64,000 bases of DNA, taken from NCBI GenBank assembly GCA_035495815.1, contig DATJFH010000114.1:1-64000 (forward strand). Direction: 5' to 3'. The DNA comes from DATJFH01 sp035495815. Lineage in GTDB: Bacteria; Acidobacteriota; Terriglobia; Bryobacterales; Bryobacteraceae. A program made the position numbers and the translations under genes. The notes under the pieces are model-generated. The model ran no database searches, was not told the origin of the DNA, and saw only the letters and a program-made list of their open reading frames with translations. Numbering within the stretch: the first letter of the stretch is position 1; every line of letters starts with the position of its first letter. This document shows, one piece after another, positions 1-7,568 of the stretch.

Positions 1-1201
1 TGCCCCAGTTCACGCCCGATTCGTCCCACGCCACCCACGGGCGTCCCCGGCTGTCCACCGCCACCGCAGCGTGAGCTTGAAATTTCGGACTCGACGTCAG
101 CGGCTGAAGCGGGCTCAGACTGCCGTTCTGGTAAGACCGGAAATGGATATCGTAGTTGCCCTTGTCATACGTGTCCCAGGCGACGTACGCCGTTCCGTCG
201 GGTCCGGCTGCCACGGCAGGTTCCCAGTCGTTGGCGGGCGACTCGCTGACGCGGGTCTCCGCGGACCATTTCCCGCCATCGTAGGCGCGAAGAAAAATAT
301 CGCTCTGCCCGCCGCGATAGCTCTGCCACACGACGAAGATCTTGCCGTCCGGGCTGGAAGCCGCCCGGAGAAAGGTGTTCGACCCCTCCGCGGCCAGCCG
401 TTCCGGCGCCGACCAGGCAGCGCCCTTCTTCTGCCGTCCCCAGAGCTGCCAGCGGTCGTTCGCCCGCTCGGTCCAGAAGACCCACAGGTTTCCGGCTTTG
501 TCGGCCGCGGCGGCCGCGCGAAAGATATCGGCGGGTTTGGTGGTCACCTGCTCGGGCCGGGACCAGGAATGATTTGCCTGCGTACGGAGAAACACGCGAT
601 CCGCGCGCTCCCGGTAGGCGACCCACACGGCGGCGACGGCTCCGCCGGGCAGCGCGGCCATAGCCGGCTCATCGTCCTCGTACTCGCCGGTCGAGAGCTT
701 CTCGGCGCTGCCCACGCGGGCCACCGAAGCGCGGCCCCCGAGTACGGCCATCGGTGTATCCTTCACATCCTCGAGAGCGAACTCGAAGTTCCCCTGCGCC
801 GTCTCGACGGATATGCGCGGCGCCGCGCCCGGGCGCAGAGTGAGGAACACGCCGGCGGGATGGAAGCGGACGTCGGGCTTCTCGCCGGGACGCATTTCGG
901 TGTAGTGAACGTCGGAAAAGGCGGCCACCTCGTCGCGGCGCGTCACGCACTTCCAGGCGCCGGGACCGGTCACCTCGTCACCGCTCGAGAAATGTCTTCC
1001 TTCGGTCGAGACCAGCGAACCGCCGGCGACCCGCGCAACGCCGTCCCATTTCTCCGCCTTGCCCGCCTTCTGTCCCAGCGTCAGCAGCAGCGTCACCGGC
1101 GCCGGCCCGGGAGAAGCCTGCTGCGAGGCGGTGCTGCGCAAAATAACGCCGCCGGCCAGAATGCTCAAGACGGCGCCCACGTACACTGTTCTGCTCTTCA
1201 T
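1..1201 (-). CDS. Secreted beta-propeller (BNR/sialidase-like repeat) protein, 3' end outside the window
   Basis: The reading frame is open from the ATG at 1201 to the left window edge (about 400 codons), so the C-terminus is missing. Residues 1-25 form a basic-hydrophobic export signal (MKSRTVYVGAVLSILAGGVI). Residues of about 30-170 hold a domain I do not recognise, including a CVTRRDE stretch. From about residue 175 onward the same blade pattern recurs five times: a V-x-W core, then D-[IV]-[FH]-[LF]-R, then W-S-x-P/E (VWVAYRERADRVFLR, VFWTERANDRWQLW, VVWQSYRGGQSDIFLR, VAWDTYDKGNYDIHFR, VAWDESG). This is the signature of a BNR-type propeller, which is usually extracellular and binds or cleaves glycans, but I see no catalytic tyrosine/glutamate set, so no enzyme activity is claimed. 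Confidence 0.75.
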   Translation of the reverse strand, partial: MKSRTVYVGAVLSILAGGVILRSTASQQASPGPAPVTLLLTLGQKAGKAEKWDGVARVAGGSLVSTEGRHFSSGDEVTGPGAWKCVTRRDEVAAFSDVHYTEMRPGEKPDVRFHPAGVFLTLRPGAAPRISVETAQGNFEFALEDVKDTPMAVLGGRASVARVGSAEKLSTGEYEDDEPAMAALPGGAVAAVWVAYRERADRVFLRTQANHSWSRPEQVTTKPADIFRAAAAADKAGNLWVFWTERANDRWQLWGRQKKGAAWSAPERLAAEGSNTFLRAASSPDGKIFVVWQSYRGGQSDIFLRAYDGGKWSAETRVSESPANDWEPAVAAGPDGTAYVAWDTYDKGNYDIHFRSYQNGSLSPLQPLTSSPKFQAHAAVAVDSRGRPWVAWDESGVNWG

Positions 1202-1469
1202 GTTTTATTTGCGTCCGGTTTTTTTCAGCTCGCCGTGCGGGGCGGCGTGAGCCGTCTTTCGACAGCAGGCGCCGACGGCAACGCCGTCGAATTGAGGCCG
1301 GCCCCGCCCGGGCCGGTGAGGCTGCGCTTCCAGCGCCGCACTGAGTGCAAGGCACGGGAACGTCCTTTTCGCCATTCCGTCTAGTATAGATCGAGCGGGC
1401 GCCGATGACATCCCGCCTGCGAGGGACAGCTGATGGCATGATTCCCGGACCCGCGATGAGCGCCCGGGC
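1202..1469. other. Intergenic, no gene seen
   Basis: This is the space between two minus-strand genes. It contains a TATACT-like -10 box on the minus strand near 1383-1388, about 180 nt upstream of the propeller gene. No convincing -35 box, hairpin terminator or small ORF with a ribosome-binding site is visible. Confidence 0.4.
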
Positions 1470-2015
1470 CTACGTCACGATGCGGTACATCGTGTATCCG
1501 AGGATTGCCCCCAGAGCCGACCCGACCAGGACGTCGCTCAGGAAATGCAGCCCCAGCATCACCCGTGAAAGCGCGATGCTGAAGGCGCAGAACAGCAGGC
1601 CCGGCTCGAGCGACGGATAGAACAGGCTGAGCGGTACGGTCACCGAAAACGCCGTCATCGAATGGCCGGAAGGGAAGGAAAACTGATCCGGAGGCAGCAG
1701 CGTCGACCAGGAGCAGGACTCGATCTCGCACGGCCGCCGCCGGTTGATGATCCTCTTGATCCGCAGGAACAGCCCCAACGAGAGGGCCGCGGACACGGTC
1801 GCCGCGCCGACAGCGACGAACCGGACGGGACCACCGAAGAACAGCAGAATCAGGCCGATTGCGTACCAGAGCCAGCCATCGCCCAGGCGCGAGGCAAGAA
1901 TCATCCAGGCGCGAACCCAGCGGGGCGGCCGCCAGCCGTTCAGCTTCCGCATGAGATCGTGATCGCGCGTGGAGATGTAACTGAACATTGCGCGAGATAG
2001 ACTATCCACCATCAT
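1470..2015 (-). CDS. PAP2-family phosphatase, integral membrane
   Basis: A 181-residue membrane protein of the PAP2 (type 2 phosphatidic acid phosphatase) family. All three phosphatase motifs are present in order: KRIINRRRP at residues 87-95, PSGH at 115-118, and SRVMLGLHFLSD at 150-161, which carries the catalytic His and Asp. Hydrophobic segments lie at about 46-60, 65-85, 122-145 and 160-178. Family members dephosphorylate lipid phosphates such as phosphatidate or undecaprenyl diphosphate at the outer face of the cytoplasmic membrane; the substrate here is not determined. The start has two adjacent ATGs preceded by AGAGG. It is divergent from the acyl-CoA synthetase gene at 2072, which fits a lipid or envelope role but does not prove one. 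Confidence 0.88.
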   Translation of the reverse strand: MMVDSLSRAMFSYISTRDHDLMRKLNGWRPPRWVRAWMILASRLGDGWLWYAIGLILLFFGGPVRFVAVGAATVSAALSLGLFLRIKRIINRRRPCEIESCSWSTLLPPDQFSFPSGHSMTAFSVTVPLSLFYPSLEPGLLFCAFSIALSRVMLGLHFLSDVLVGSALGAILGYTMYRIVT

Positions 2016-2040
2016 ACCTCTTGTATCGCGCGGCCAGCGT

Positions 2041-2046
2041 TACAAT
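2041..2046 (+). promoter_or_regulatory. Putative -10 box (TACAAT) for the acyl-CoA synthetase gene
   Basis: TACAAT lies 25 nt before the ATG at 2072, in the short divergent region. No good -35 hexamer is apparent, so this is a weak prediction. Confidence 0.3.
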
Positions 2047-2071
2047 CGATTGACGCATTCCGGAAAATCCC

Positions 2072-3652
2072 ATGAATTCGATTTATTCGAGCAAGCCCTG
2101 GCTGTCGCAGTACCGTTCCCCCGCGGAGCTGCCGGTCCCCTCCTGGAGCATGATCGACGCCTTCGAGCGCAGCGCCCGCGAAGCGCCGGAAGCGCCCGCG
2201 ATTTTTCATTTCGAGAAAACGATTTCCTTCGGCGCCCTGGACGACCTCGCCGGCCGCTTTGCCTGCCGGCTCGCCGAGTGGGGCGTCGGCAAAGGCGACC
2301 GCGTAGCCGTGTCGCTTCAGAATGACCCGGAGTTCGAGATTGTGGAACTGGGGACGTGGAAGCGCGGCGCCATCCTGGTCCCGCTCAATCCGATGTTCAA
2401 AGAGAGGGAGATCGCCTACCATCTCTCCGATTCCGGGGCGAAAATCTGGGTTACGCCGGACGGCGCCCGGGAGCCCGTCGCCCGGGCCTCCGGCGTGGAC
2501 CGCGTGATCGACTCGGGCGCGCTGATGGATCTTCTCCAAGGAGTTTCCCCGGATCCCGCTCCGCGCGTCGACGTGCACCCGGAGGACATCGCCTTTCTGG
2601 TTTACACCTCCGGCACCACCGGGCCCGCGAAAGGCGCCAGGATCCTGCACCGCAACGTGGCGTTCAACGCGGAGGTTTATCGGGCCTGGATGAAGATCGG
2701 GCCGGATGACGTCATTCTGGGACTCGCTCCGCTTTTCCATATCACCGGCCTGGTAGCCCAGCTCGCGCTCTCGCAGGCCGCCGGAATTCCCTTGATGCTC
2801 ATGCACCGCTTCGACGGGGCCGAGACGCTGCGCCTCTCGCGCAAGTGGCGCCCGACCCTGTGCGTCGCCGCCATCACGGCTTACATTGCCCTCATGAACG
2901 AAAGCGGCGATTGCCCCGGCTTCCTGCCGAAGTGCTACAGCGGGGGCGCGCCCGTCGCTCCCAGCCTGACCGAACGCTTTCAGGCCCGATTCGGAACGTA
3001 TATCCACAACATCTACGGACTGACCGAAAGCGCGTCTCCGAGTCACGCCACGCCGCTCGGGGCGCGGGCGCCGGTCGATGCGGCGAGCGGCGCGCTCTCG
3101 ATTGGCGTGCCGGTTCCCAACTGCGAAGCCAAGGTGATCAGCCTCGAGGATCCGGACCGCGAGATGCCGCCCGGAGAAGCCGGGGAACTGGCGCTGAAGG
3201 GACCCATGATTTTTCCCGGCTACTGGAACAAGCCGGCTGAGTCCGAGCGCGCGTTCCACAACGGGTACTTCCGAACAGGCGACGTAGCCATCATGGACGA
3301 GAATGGCTGGTTTTACCTGGTGGACCGCAAGAAGGATATGATCATCGCCTCCGGTTTCAAGGTCTGGCCGCGCGAAGTGGAGGACACTCTCTATCAACAT
3401 CCGGCGGTGCGCGAGGCAGCCGTCGTCGGCGCGCCGGACGAATACCGCGGCGAGACCGTGAAAGCCTTCGTGGCGCTCGAGGAGGCGTACGCGGGCAAAG
3501 TGACGGAAGCGGAGATCATTCAGTTTTGCAGGGATCGCATGGCCGCCTACAAGTACCCACGCAGCGTCGTGTTCGTCCCCGAGATCCCAAAGACGGCTAC
3601 CGGAAAATTTCTGCGGCGGCAGTTGAGAGAAATGCAAACGGACGCCGGCTAG
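2072..3652 (+). CDS. AMP-forming acyl-CoA synthetase (long-chain fatty acid--CoA ligase type)
   Basis: A 526-residue adenylate-forming enzyme of the ANL superfamily. The P-loop YTSGTTGPAKG is at about 178-188. The A5-type motif IYGLTESASPSH is near 310-320, the GYFRTGDVA / YLVDRKKDMI hinge near 405-430, and the C-terminal catalytic Lys in PKTATGKFLRR near 510. Domain order and length match fatty-acyl-CoA synthetases (FadD/CaiC-like), which activate a carboxylic acid to acyl-AMP and then acyl-CoA in the cytoplasm. The chain length of the substrate cannot be read from sequence. It stands alone, with a hairpin between its stop and the facing beta-barrel gene. Confidence 0.9.
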   Translation: MNSIYSSKPWLSQYRSPAELPVPSWSMIDAFERSAREAPEAPAIFHFEKTISFGALDDLAGRFACRLAEWGVGKGDRVAVSLQNDPEFEIVELGTWKRGAILVPLNPMFKEREIAYHLSDSGAKIWVTPDGAREPVARASGVDRVIDSGALMDLLQGVSPDPAPRVDVHPEDIAFLVYTSGTTGPAKGARILHRNVAFNAEVYRAWMKIGPDDVILGLAPLFHITGLVAQLALSQAAGIPLMLMHRFDGAETLRLSRKWRPTLCVAAITAYIALMNESGDCPGFLPKCYSGGAPVAPSLTERFQARFGTYIHNIYGLTESASPSHATPLGARAPVDAASGALSIGVPVPNCEAKVISLEDPDREMPPGEAGELALKGPMIFPGYWNKPAESERAFHNGYFRTGDVAIMDENGWFYLVDRKKDMIIASGFKVWPREVEDTLYQHPAVREAAVVGAPDEYRGETVKAFVALEEAYAGKVTEAEIIQFCRDRMAAYKYPRSVVFVPEIPKTATGKFLRRQLREMQTDAG

Positions 3653-3679
3653 AACAGCCGCATTCGCGGCGCGGCGTCC

Positions 3680-3717
3680 GGAGCCGGCCCGGCCGCCGGC
3701 TCCCTGCCGCCGCTTTT
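3680..3717 (+). terminator. Terminator-like hairpin between convergent genes
   Basis: A perfect 9-bp GC-rich stem (3680-3688 with 3695-3703, loop of 6) sits between the stops of the converging genes at 3652 and 3720. A run of five T follows at 3713-3717, ten bases after the stem, so it is not a classic intrinsic terminator but may serve both strands. Confidence 0.45.
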
Positions 3718-3719
3718 TC

Positions 3720-4358
3720 CTACCAACGAAGACCGAACGTAACCGGAAGGATCTGCGTACGCCGTGGCGATGTGTAAATGTAGTGGTAACGCGATTCGGC
3801 AAAGAGCTTGGCGTTGCCGTCCTGTGTCACCCGGAACGAGACGCCGGCCCCGGCGTTCAGGCCGCCCTTGTTCTGCGTAAACGAACCCAGAACGGTATTG
3901 GTGGGGATCGCCGCCGGAAAGAAAATACCGAAAAAGGGATCGAACGCCGTGACTGTGGCGATACTGGGCTCGGTGAACTCGATCGTTCGCCGATAGTATC
4001 CACCGCCACCCACGAAGTAGGCGTCGAAGCGCCCTCTCGGGTTTAGATGGATGATTGGATTCAGCGTCACCGAATAGATTCGCGTGCTCCCGTCCGGCAC
4101 GCCGGCGATGCTCAGCGCGCGGCGGGTGAGATCGAGGTGGTTGAAGCCGAATTCGGCGATCAGGCCGAAGTTCGGTACGAAATTGACGCCGGCTCCCGCC
4201 GTGATGTTGAATCCGGTGTCGAAACGCCCGAAGTTTCGGACCGGCTCCGTGAAACCGCCGCCTATGTTGAAAGTGAATTTGTTGTTCTGCGCCACTGAAG
4301 GCAGGGCCGTCAGCAACGCAAAAGCACCGCACACCGTGAGACGAAGCATGTTTTTCAT
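3720..4358 (-). CDS. Outer-membrane beta-barrel protein (porin/OmpA-barrel-like)
   Basis: A 212-residue exported protein. I chose the ATG at 4358 (MKNMLRLTVCGAFALLTALPSVAQ) over an in-frame upstream ATG at 4415, because it starts a clean signal peptide with cleavage after VAQ and has AGAGGAT upstream. The mature part alternates hydrophobic and polar residues in antiparallel strands (NKFTFNIGGGFT, FNITAGAGVNF, LIAEFGFNHLD, AKLFAESRYHYIY) and ends in ...TFGLRW, an aromatic C-terminus typical of barrels recognised by the BAM machinery. About eight strands are likely. No OmpA peptidoglycan-binding domain follows. The specific function is unknown. Confidence 0.8.
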   Translation of the reverse strand: MKNMLRLTVCGAFALLTALPSVAQNNKFTFNIGGGFTEPVRNFGRFDTGFNITAGAGVNFVPNFGLIAEFGFNHLDLTRRALSIAGVPDGSTRIYSVTLNPIIHLNPRGRFDAYFVGGGGYYRRTIEFTEPSIATVTAFDPFFGIFFPAAIPTNTVLGSFTQNKGGLNAGAGVSFRVTQDGNAKLFAESRYHYIYTSPRRTQILPVTFGLRW

Positions 4359-4542
4359 CGATATCCTCTCTGCTGGAGTGACGACTCCAAGTCCGTCGAC
4401 CCCGTTCCTGACCAATGCGCTGCAAATCGGTGTCCATCGCTGCTTCTCGGCAAATGCGGAACTTAGGGCCTGCCGCTGGGTCGGACAAATAAATTTTTCT
4501 ACTTCGGCGATTCTTCGCCACCCAGGCGTCTCCCGCCACTGT

Positions 4543-4548
4543 TATAAT
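4543..4548 (+). promoter_or_regulatory. -10 box (TATAAT) for the VWFA gene
   Basis: A consensus TATAAT lies 17 nt before the ATG at 4566, with AAAGG just upstream of the start as a ribosome-binding site. No clear -35 hexamer is visible. Confidence 0.45.
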
Positions 4549-4565
4549 TCGTCAAAAGGTTTTTC

Positions 4566-5528
4566 ATGTCCCAGCGGTCAATTACCGAGATCCGCTTGCT
4601 CGCGATCCTGCTGACCTTCACTGCGGCCGCGCTCTGCCGGGCCGAAGAGACCAGGGTTCAAATCACTCCCCGCATCGCCAGGAAAATCAAAGCCGATCCG
4701 GCGGCGCCCATCCGCGTGGATGTGAAGCTGACGCTCATCCCGGTGACGGTCACCAATCCGCTTGGCGCTCCGGTTTCCGGGCTGGCGAAGGAGTCTTTCC
4801 GGCTGTTCGAAGATTCCGTGGAGCAGCAGTTGAAGTACTTCTCCTCGGAGGACTCTCCCGTCTCCCTGGGCATCATCTTTGATTCCAGCCGCAGCATGGA
4901 GGGAAAACTCGAGCGGTCGCGCAGCGCGGTTGCGCGCTTCTTCAAGGCCGGCATCCCCGGCGATGAGTTCTTCCTGGTGGAGTTCAACGAAGCGCCGCGA
5001 ATCCTGTCCACCTTTACAACCGACACGGAAGGCATCGAGAAAACGCTGGCGTCGATTCGCGCCAAGAGTTGGACAGCGCTCTTCGACGCGGTTTACCTGG
5101 CGACCCATCAGATGAAGCGCGCCCGCAACGCGCGAAAAGCGCTGCTCGTGCTCTCCGACGGGAATGACAACAGCAGCCGTTATACCGAATCCGAGGTGAA
5201 ATCCCTGGTGCGGGAGTCGGATGTCTGCATCTATTCCATCATCCTGGTGGGAAGCGGCATCATGAAGCGTCACGTGCGCGTGCTCAGGCAGTTGTCCGAG
5301 CAGACCGGCGGACGGTGGGCGGAGGTGGAGAAGATCAGCGACCTGCCCGATGCGGTCGACAAGATGAATGCCGCCATCCGCAACCGGTACGTGCTCGGCT
5401 ACTTCTCGAGCAACACAAAGAGCAACGGGCTCTACCGGAAAATCGATGTCCGCGTTCAGGATGAGCCTGGAGGGCCGCGCCTGACGCCGTCGTGGCGCGC
5501 CGGGTATTACGCCCCCGGCGGCTGGTAA
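4566..5528 (+). CDS. Secreted VWFA-domain protein (Acidobacteria VWFA-related type)
   Basis: A 320-residue protein with a signal peptide at about 1-25 (LLAILLTFTAAALCRA). Residues 55-100 form the strand-rich N-terminal part typical of the Acidobacteria VWFA-related family (LTLIPVTVTNPLGAPVSGL..SFRLFEDSVEQ). The von Willebrand factor A fold follows, with the MIDAS motif DSSRS at 106-110, a threonine region in FTTDTEG, and LSDGND as the last metal-site loop. Family members are exported metal-dependent adhesion or assembly modules expanded in Acidobacteria, and their ligands are unknown. The C-terminal YVLGYFSSN..YRKIDVRV block is also family-typical. It is a single gene with its own -10 box. 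Confidence 0.85.
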   Translation: MSQRSITEIRLLAILLTFTAAALCRAEETRVQITPRIARKIKADPAAPIRVDVKLTLIPVTVTNPLGAPVSGLAKESFRLFEDSVEQQLKYFSSEDSPVSLGIIFDSSRSMEGKLERSRSAVARFFKAGIPGDEFFLVEFNEAPRILSTFTTDTEGIEKTLASIRAKSWTALFDAVYLATHQMKRARNARKALLVLSDGNDNSSRYTESEVKSLVRESDVCIYSIILVGSGIMKRHVRVLRQLSEQTGGRWAEVEKISDLPDAVDKMNAAIRNRYVLGYFSSNTKSNGLYRKIDVRVQDEPGGPRLTPSWRAGYYAPGGW

Positions 5529-5574
5529 CGCGTATCACGCTTGCTTCGTGCACGAAGGCTCCGCGCCGGCAGAA

Positions 5575-6435
5575 TCAAGGCCGCAGAATCTTCCGGTCCA
5601 GCATCCATTGCTTCAGCCGCTCGTTCCAACTGGACGAGGGAAGCGCCGTCTCACGCATGCCGAACCCGTGTCCGCCGCTGGCGTAAATGTGCATCTCCGA
5701 GGAGACGCCCTGCTTCTCCAGATCGAGGTACAGGTTCACCGTCGTCACCACGTGTGACCGATCGTTGTCGGCGCAGACCAGGAACGTAGGCGGCGCATCC
5801 TTCGGCACGCTGATGACTCCCGGCCGGAATCCCGGATAAACCACCACCGCGAAGTCCGGACGCGAGCCGGCGCGCTCGATCGGATCGCTCGAGCTGTCGT
5901 TCCCCTTGTCGAACCGGGTTTCAATCAGGGCTGCGATCTCGCCGCCGGCCGAAAAGCCCATGAACCCGATGCGCGCCGGATCGACGTTCCACTGCGCCGC
6001 CCGGCTGCGCACCATGCGCATGGCGCGGGTGGCGTCCGCCAGCGCGTGCTCCTGCACCGTATACTTTGAATCCTTGGCCCGGGCCAGCCGGTACTTCAGC
6101 ACGAACGCGGCGATCCCCTGTTTGTTGAGCCACTCGGCGATGTCGTAGCCTTCGTGCTGGATGACTACCGCCGAATGTCCGCCCCCCGGCGCCACCACGA
6201 TTGCCGCGCCGGTCGCCTTCTCCTTCGGAGGCAGGTACACGAAAATCGATGGATAATGCACTACCGTGAATCGGGCCGGATGTTTTGGATCCTGGGACGC
6301 CTGAAAAACCTCGGGCGCCGTGACACCCTCCGATCCGGGAGCCCCCTGTGCCCAAAGACGGATCTCCTCTCCACGCTCCAGGGCGGGAGCCAGTCCGGCC
6401 AGCAGAGTTAGCGCGCAAACCAATCTCGTCAGCAT
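5575..6435 (-). CDS. Exported alpha/beta hydrolase (esterase/acetyl-xylan-esterase-like)
   Basis: A 286-residue enzyme. The start is placed at the ATG at 6435 because it begins a signal peptide (MLTRLVCALTLLAGLAPALE) and has a -10 box 7 nt upstream; an upstream in-frame ATG at 6483 would add 16 residues that spoil the signal. Fold landmarks are the oxyanion-type APGGGH at about 83-88, the nucleophile elbow GFSAGG with Ser at about 162, an Asp in FLVCADND, and His in ASGGHGFG. Such secreted hydrolases act on esters of plant polysaccharides or small esters. Similar proteins in this phylum are annotated as esterases or lipases; the substrate is not determinable. It lies 50 bp downstream of an unknown exported protein on the same strand. 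Confidence 0.82.
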   Translation of the reverse strand: MLTRLVCALTLLAGLAPALERGEEIRLWAQGAPGSEGVTAPEVFQASQDPKHPARFTVVHYPSIFVYLPPKEKATGAAIVVAPGGGHSAVVIQHEGYDIAEWLNKQGIAAFVLKYRLARAKDSKYTVQEHALADATRAMRMVRSRAAQWNVDPARIGFMGFSAGGEIAALIETRFDKGNDSSSDPIERAGSRPDFAVVVYPGFRPGVISVPKDAPPTFLVCADNDRSHVVTTVNLYLDLEKQGVSSEMHIYASGGHGFGMRETALPSSSWNERLKQWMLDRKILRP

Positions 6436-6442
6436 GGAAACG

Positions 6443-6448
6443 AATCTA
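6443..6448 (-). promoter_or_regulatory. -10 box (TAGATT), 7 nt before the start codon
   Basis: TAGATT on the minus strand is separated from the ATG at 6435 by 7 nt and no Shine-Dalgarno sequence is present. Transcription would begin at or next to the start codon, as in several other genes here. Confidence 0.4.
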
Positions 6449-6482
6449 TCACAGGCTCGATTCCGGAACGGGCGGGCCCGCA

Positions 6483-7529
6483 TTACCGCCTGCCCGACAG
6501 GTTGTAGTCCGATTCCCCGAGGCGTGGATTCAGCTCGATCTTATCGAAACGGACTTCCACGCCCTGCGGCGAGGCGTCGGGTTTGATCCGCGCCGATAGC
6601 GGATAGAAGATGTTCCGCACCTCGATGTAGTCGGCGTAAGTGACCACCGCGGCTCCGAGACCCGTGGGGCCGGTGAACTTGACCGTGGCTGGACGGAGAT
6701 CCGGATCGAGAGTGACCAGCACGGTTTCGGCGCTGCTTTCGGCCGTCAACGTGCCGCCGCCGGCGCCGGGCCTGGCCACGATTCGGAATTTCGGCGTGTT
6801 GAGGCGCGCCGCCAGGTTGGCGATCTGGTGCTCCAGGATGAGGGCGCAGGCCGCCGTCAGCTCACCGCCGTCCACTGCCTTGCCCGTTTGGAACCGGCTC
6901 CCTTCGAAGGCGACCTCCTGGAACGCGCCTCCGCCGCGTAATTGAAACAGAGCCCGGCCGGGTTTGGCGCGGAACAGCAGATTCCAGCGCTTGGCGGCTC
7001 CCGAAGCGGACCACACCGTCATGCTGCCCTCGGCCTGGATCGACAGGGATTCGGGTATGGCTCGCGCGCCCCCGAGCGCCTGCAGCATTTGACTGAACAG
7101 GTCGCCGCCTCGAGCGTCGCGTGGCAGCGCGGGTGTGACCGGCGGTCCGTCCGCGGGCACAATGCGCCCCACGTTCGCCGCCGGCACTACATGGTCGCTG
7201 GACGTCGAGACCGGCGCGGAGGGAGCCGGCTTGGCGCGGCGAATAATCAGATCGAGCAGGTCCTGGGGAGCGCCCGCCGATTCCAGGCTCTGGATGTTCT
7301 CAGCCGATATCGAAAAATCCACGCCCCGGTTCTGGACCGCTTCCTTTTGCCTCCGCAGCGGTATGGCTTTTTCACGAACGATGCGCAGCATCTGATCGAG
7401 CGTGAGTGGAGCGCCGTGCAGAAAGGCGTCGGCGGACTTTGGGGACGCCGCCTGGAACGCCGGCGCGGGCCCGGCAATCAGCCCTGCCGCGGACAGGAGA
7501 CATGCGAGGCGCGTGAATGTCCGGAACAC
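6483..7529 (-). CDS. Exported protein of unknown function
   Basis: A 348-residue protein with a GTG start. The N-terminus is a signal peptide (LACLLSAAGLIAGPAPAFQA). Residues of about 38-95 form a helical block (LTLDQMLRIVREKAIPLRRQKEAVQNRGVDF..LLDLIIRRAKPAP) followed by a Pro/Ser linker. Residues of about 140-348 look like a beta-rich domain with alternating strands (GSMTVWSASGAAKRWNLLFRAKPG, VTYADYIEVRNIFYPLSARI, VEVRFDKIELN), resembling the lipid-carrier fold of LolA/LolB or outer-membrane-lipoprotein-sorting families, but without a motif that lets me assign it. It shares a short divergent promoter region with the GNAT gene at 7569. Confidence 0.7.
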   Translation of the reverse strand: MFRTFTRLACLLSAAGLIAGPAPAFQAASPKSADAFLHGAPLTLDQMLRIVREKAIPLRRQKEAVQNRGVDFSISAENIQSLESAGAPQDLLDLIIRRAKPAPSAPVSTSSDHVVPAANVGRIVPADGPPVTPALPRDARGGDLFSQMLQALGGARAIPESLSIQAEGSMTVWSASGAAKRWNLLFRAKPGRALFQLRGGGAFQEVAFEGSRFQTGKAVDGGELTAACALILEHQIANLAARLNTPKFRIVARPGAGGGTLTAESSAETVLVTLDPDLRPATVKFTGPTGLGAAVVTYADYIEVRNIFYPLSARIKPDASPQGVEVRFDKIELNPRLGESDYNLSGRR

Positions 7530-7536
7530 TAACGCA

Positions 7537-7542
7537 AGTATA
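7537..7542 (-). promoter_or_regulatory. -10 box (TATACT), 7 nt before a GTG start
   Basis: TATACT on the minus strand ends 7 nt before the GTG at 7529, with no Shine-Dalgarno in between. It forms a divergent pair with the -10 box of the GNAT gene at 7557. Confidence 0.45.
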
Positions 7543-7556
7543 CTGTAGCGGTGCTG

Positions 7557-7562
7557 TATAAT
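7557..7562 (+). promoter_or_regulatory. -10 box (TATAAT), 6 nt before an ATG start
   Basis: A perfect TATAAT is followed by 6 nt and the ATG at 7569, so the predicted transcript begins at the start codon (leaderless). No Shine-Dalgarno is present. Confidence 0.5.
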
Positions 7563-7568
7563 TCGGGC

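Noticed and set aside
2012..3802. A 596-codon open frame on the minus strand
   Set aside because: It is antisense to the acyl-CoA synthetase gene, consists of low-complexity Arg/Gly/His/Ala sequence, and lacks any motif. High GC makes such frames long by chance.
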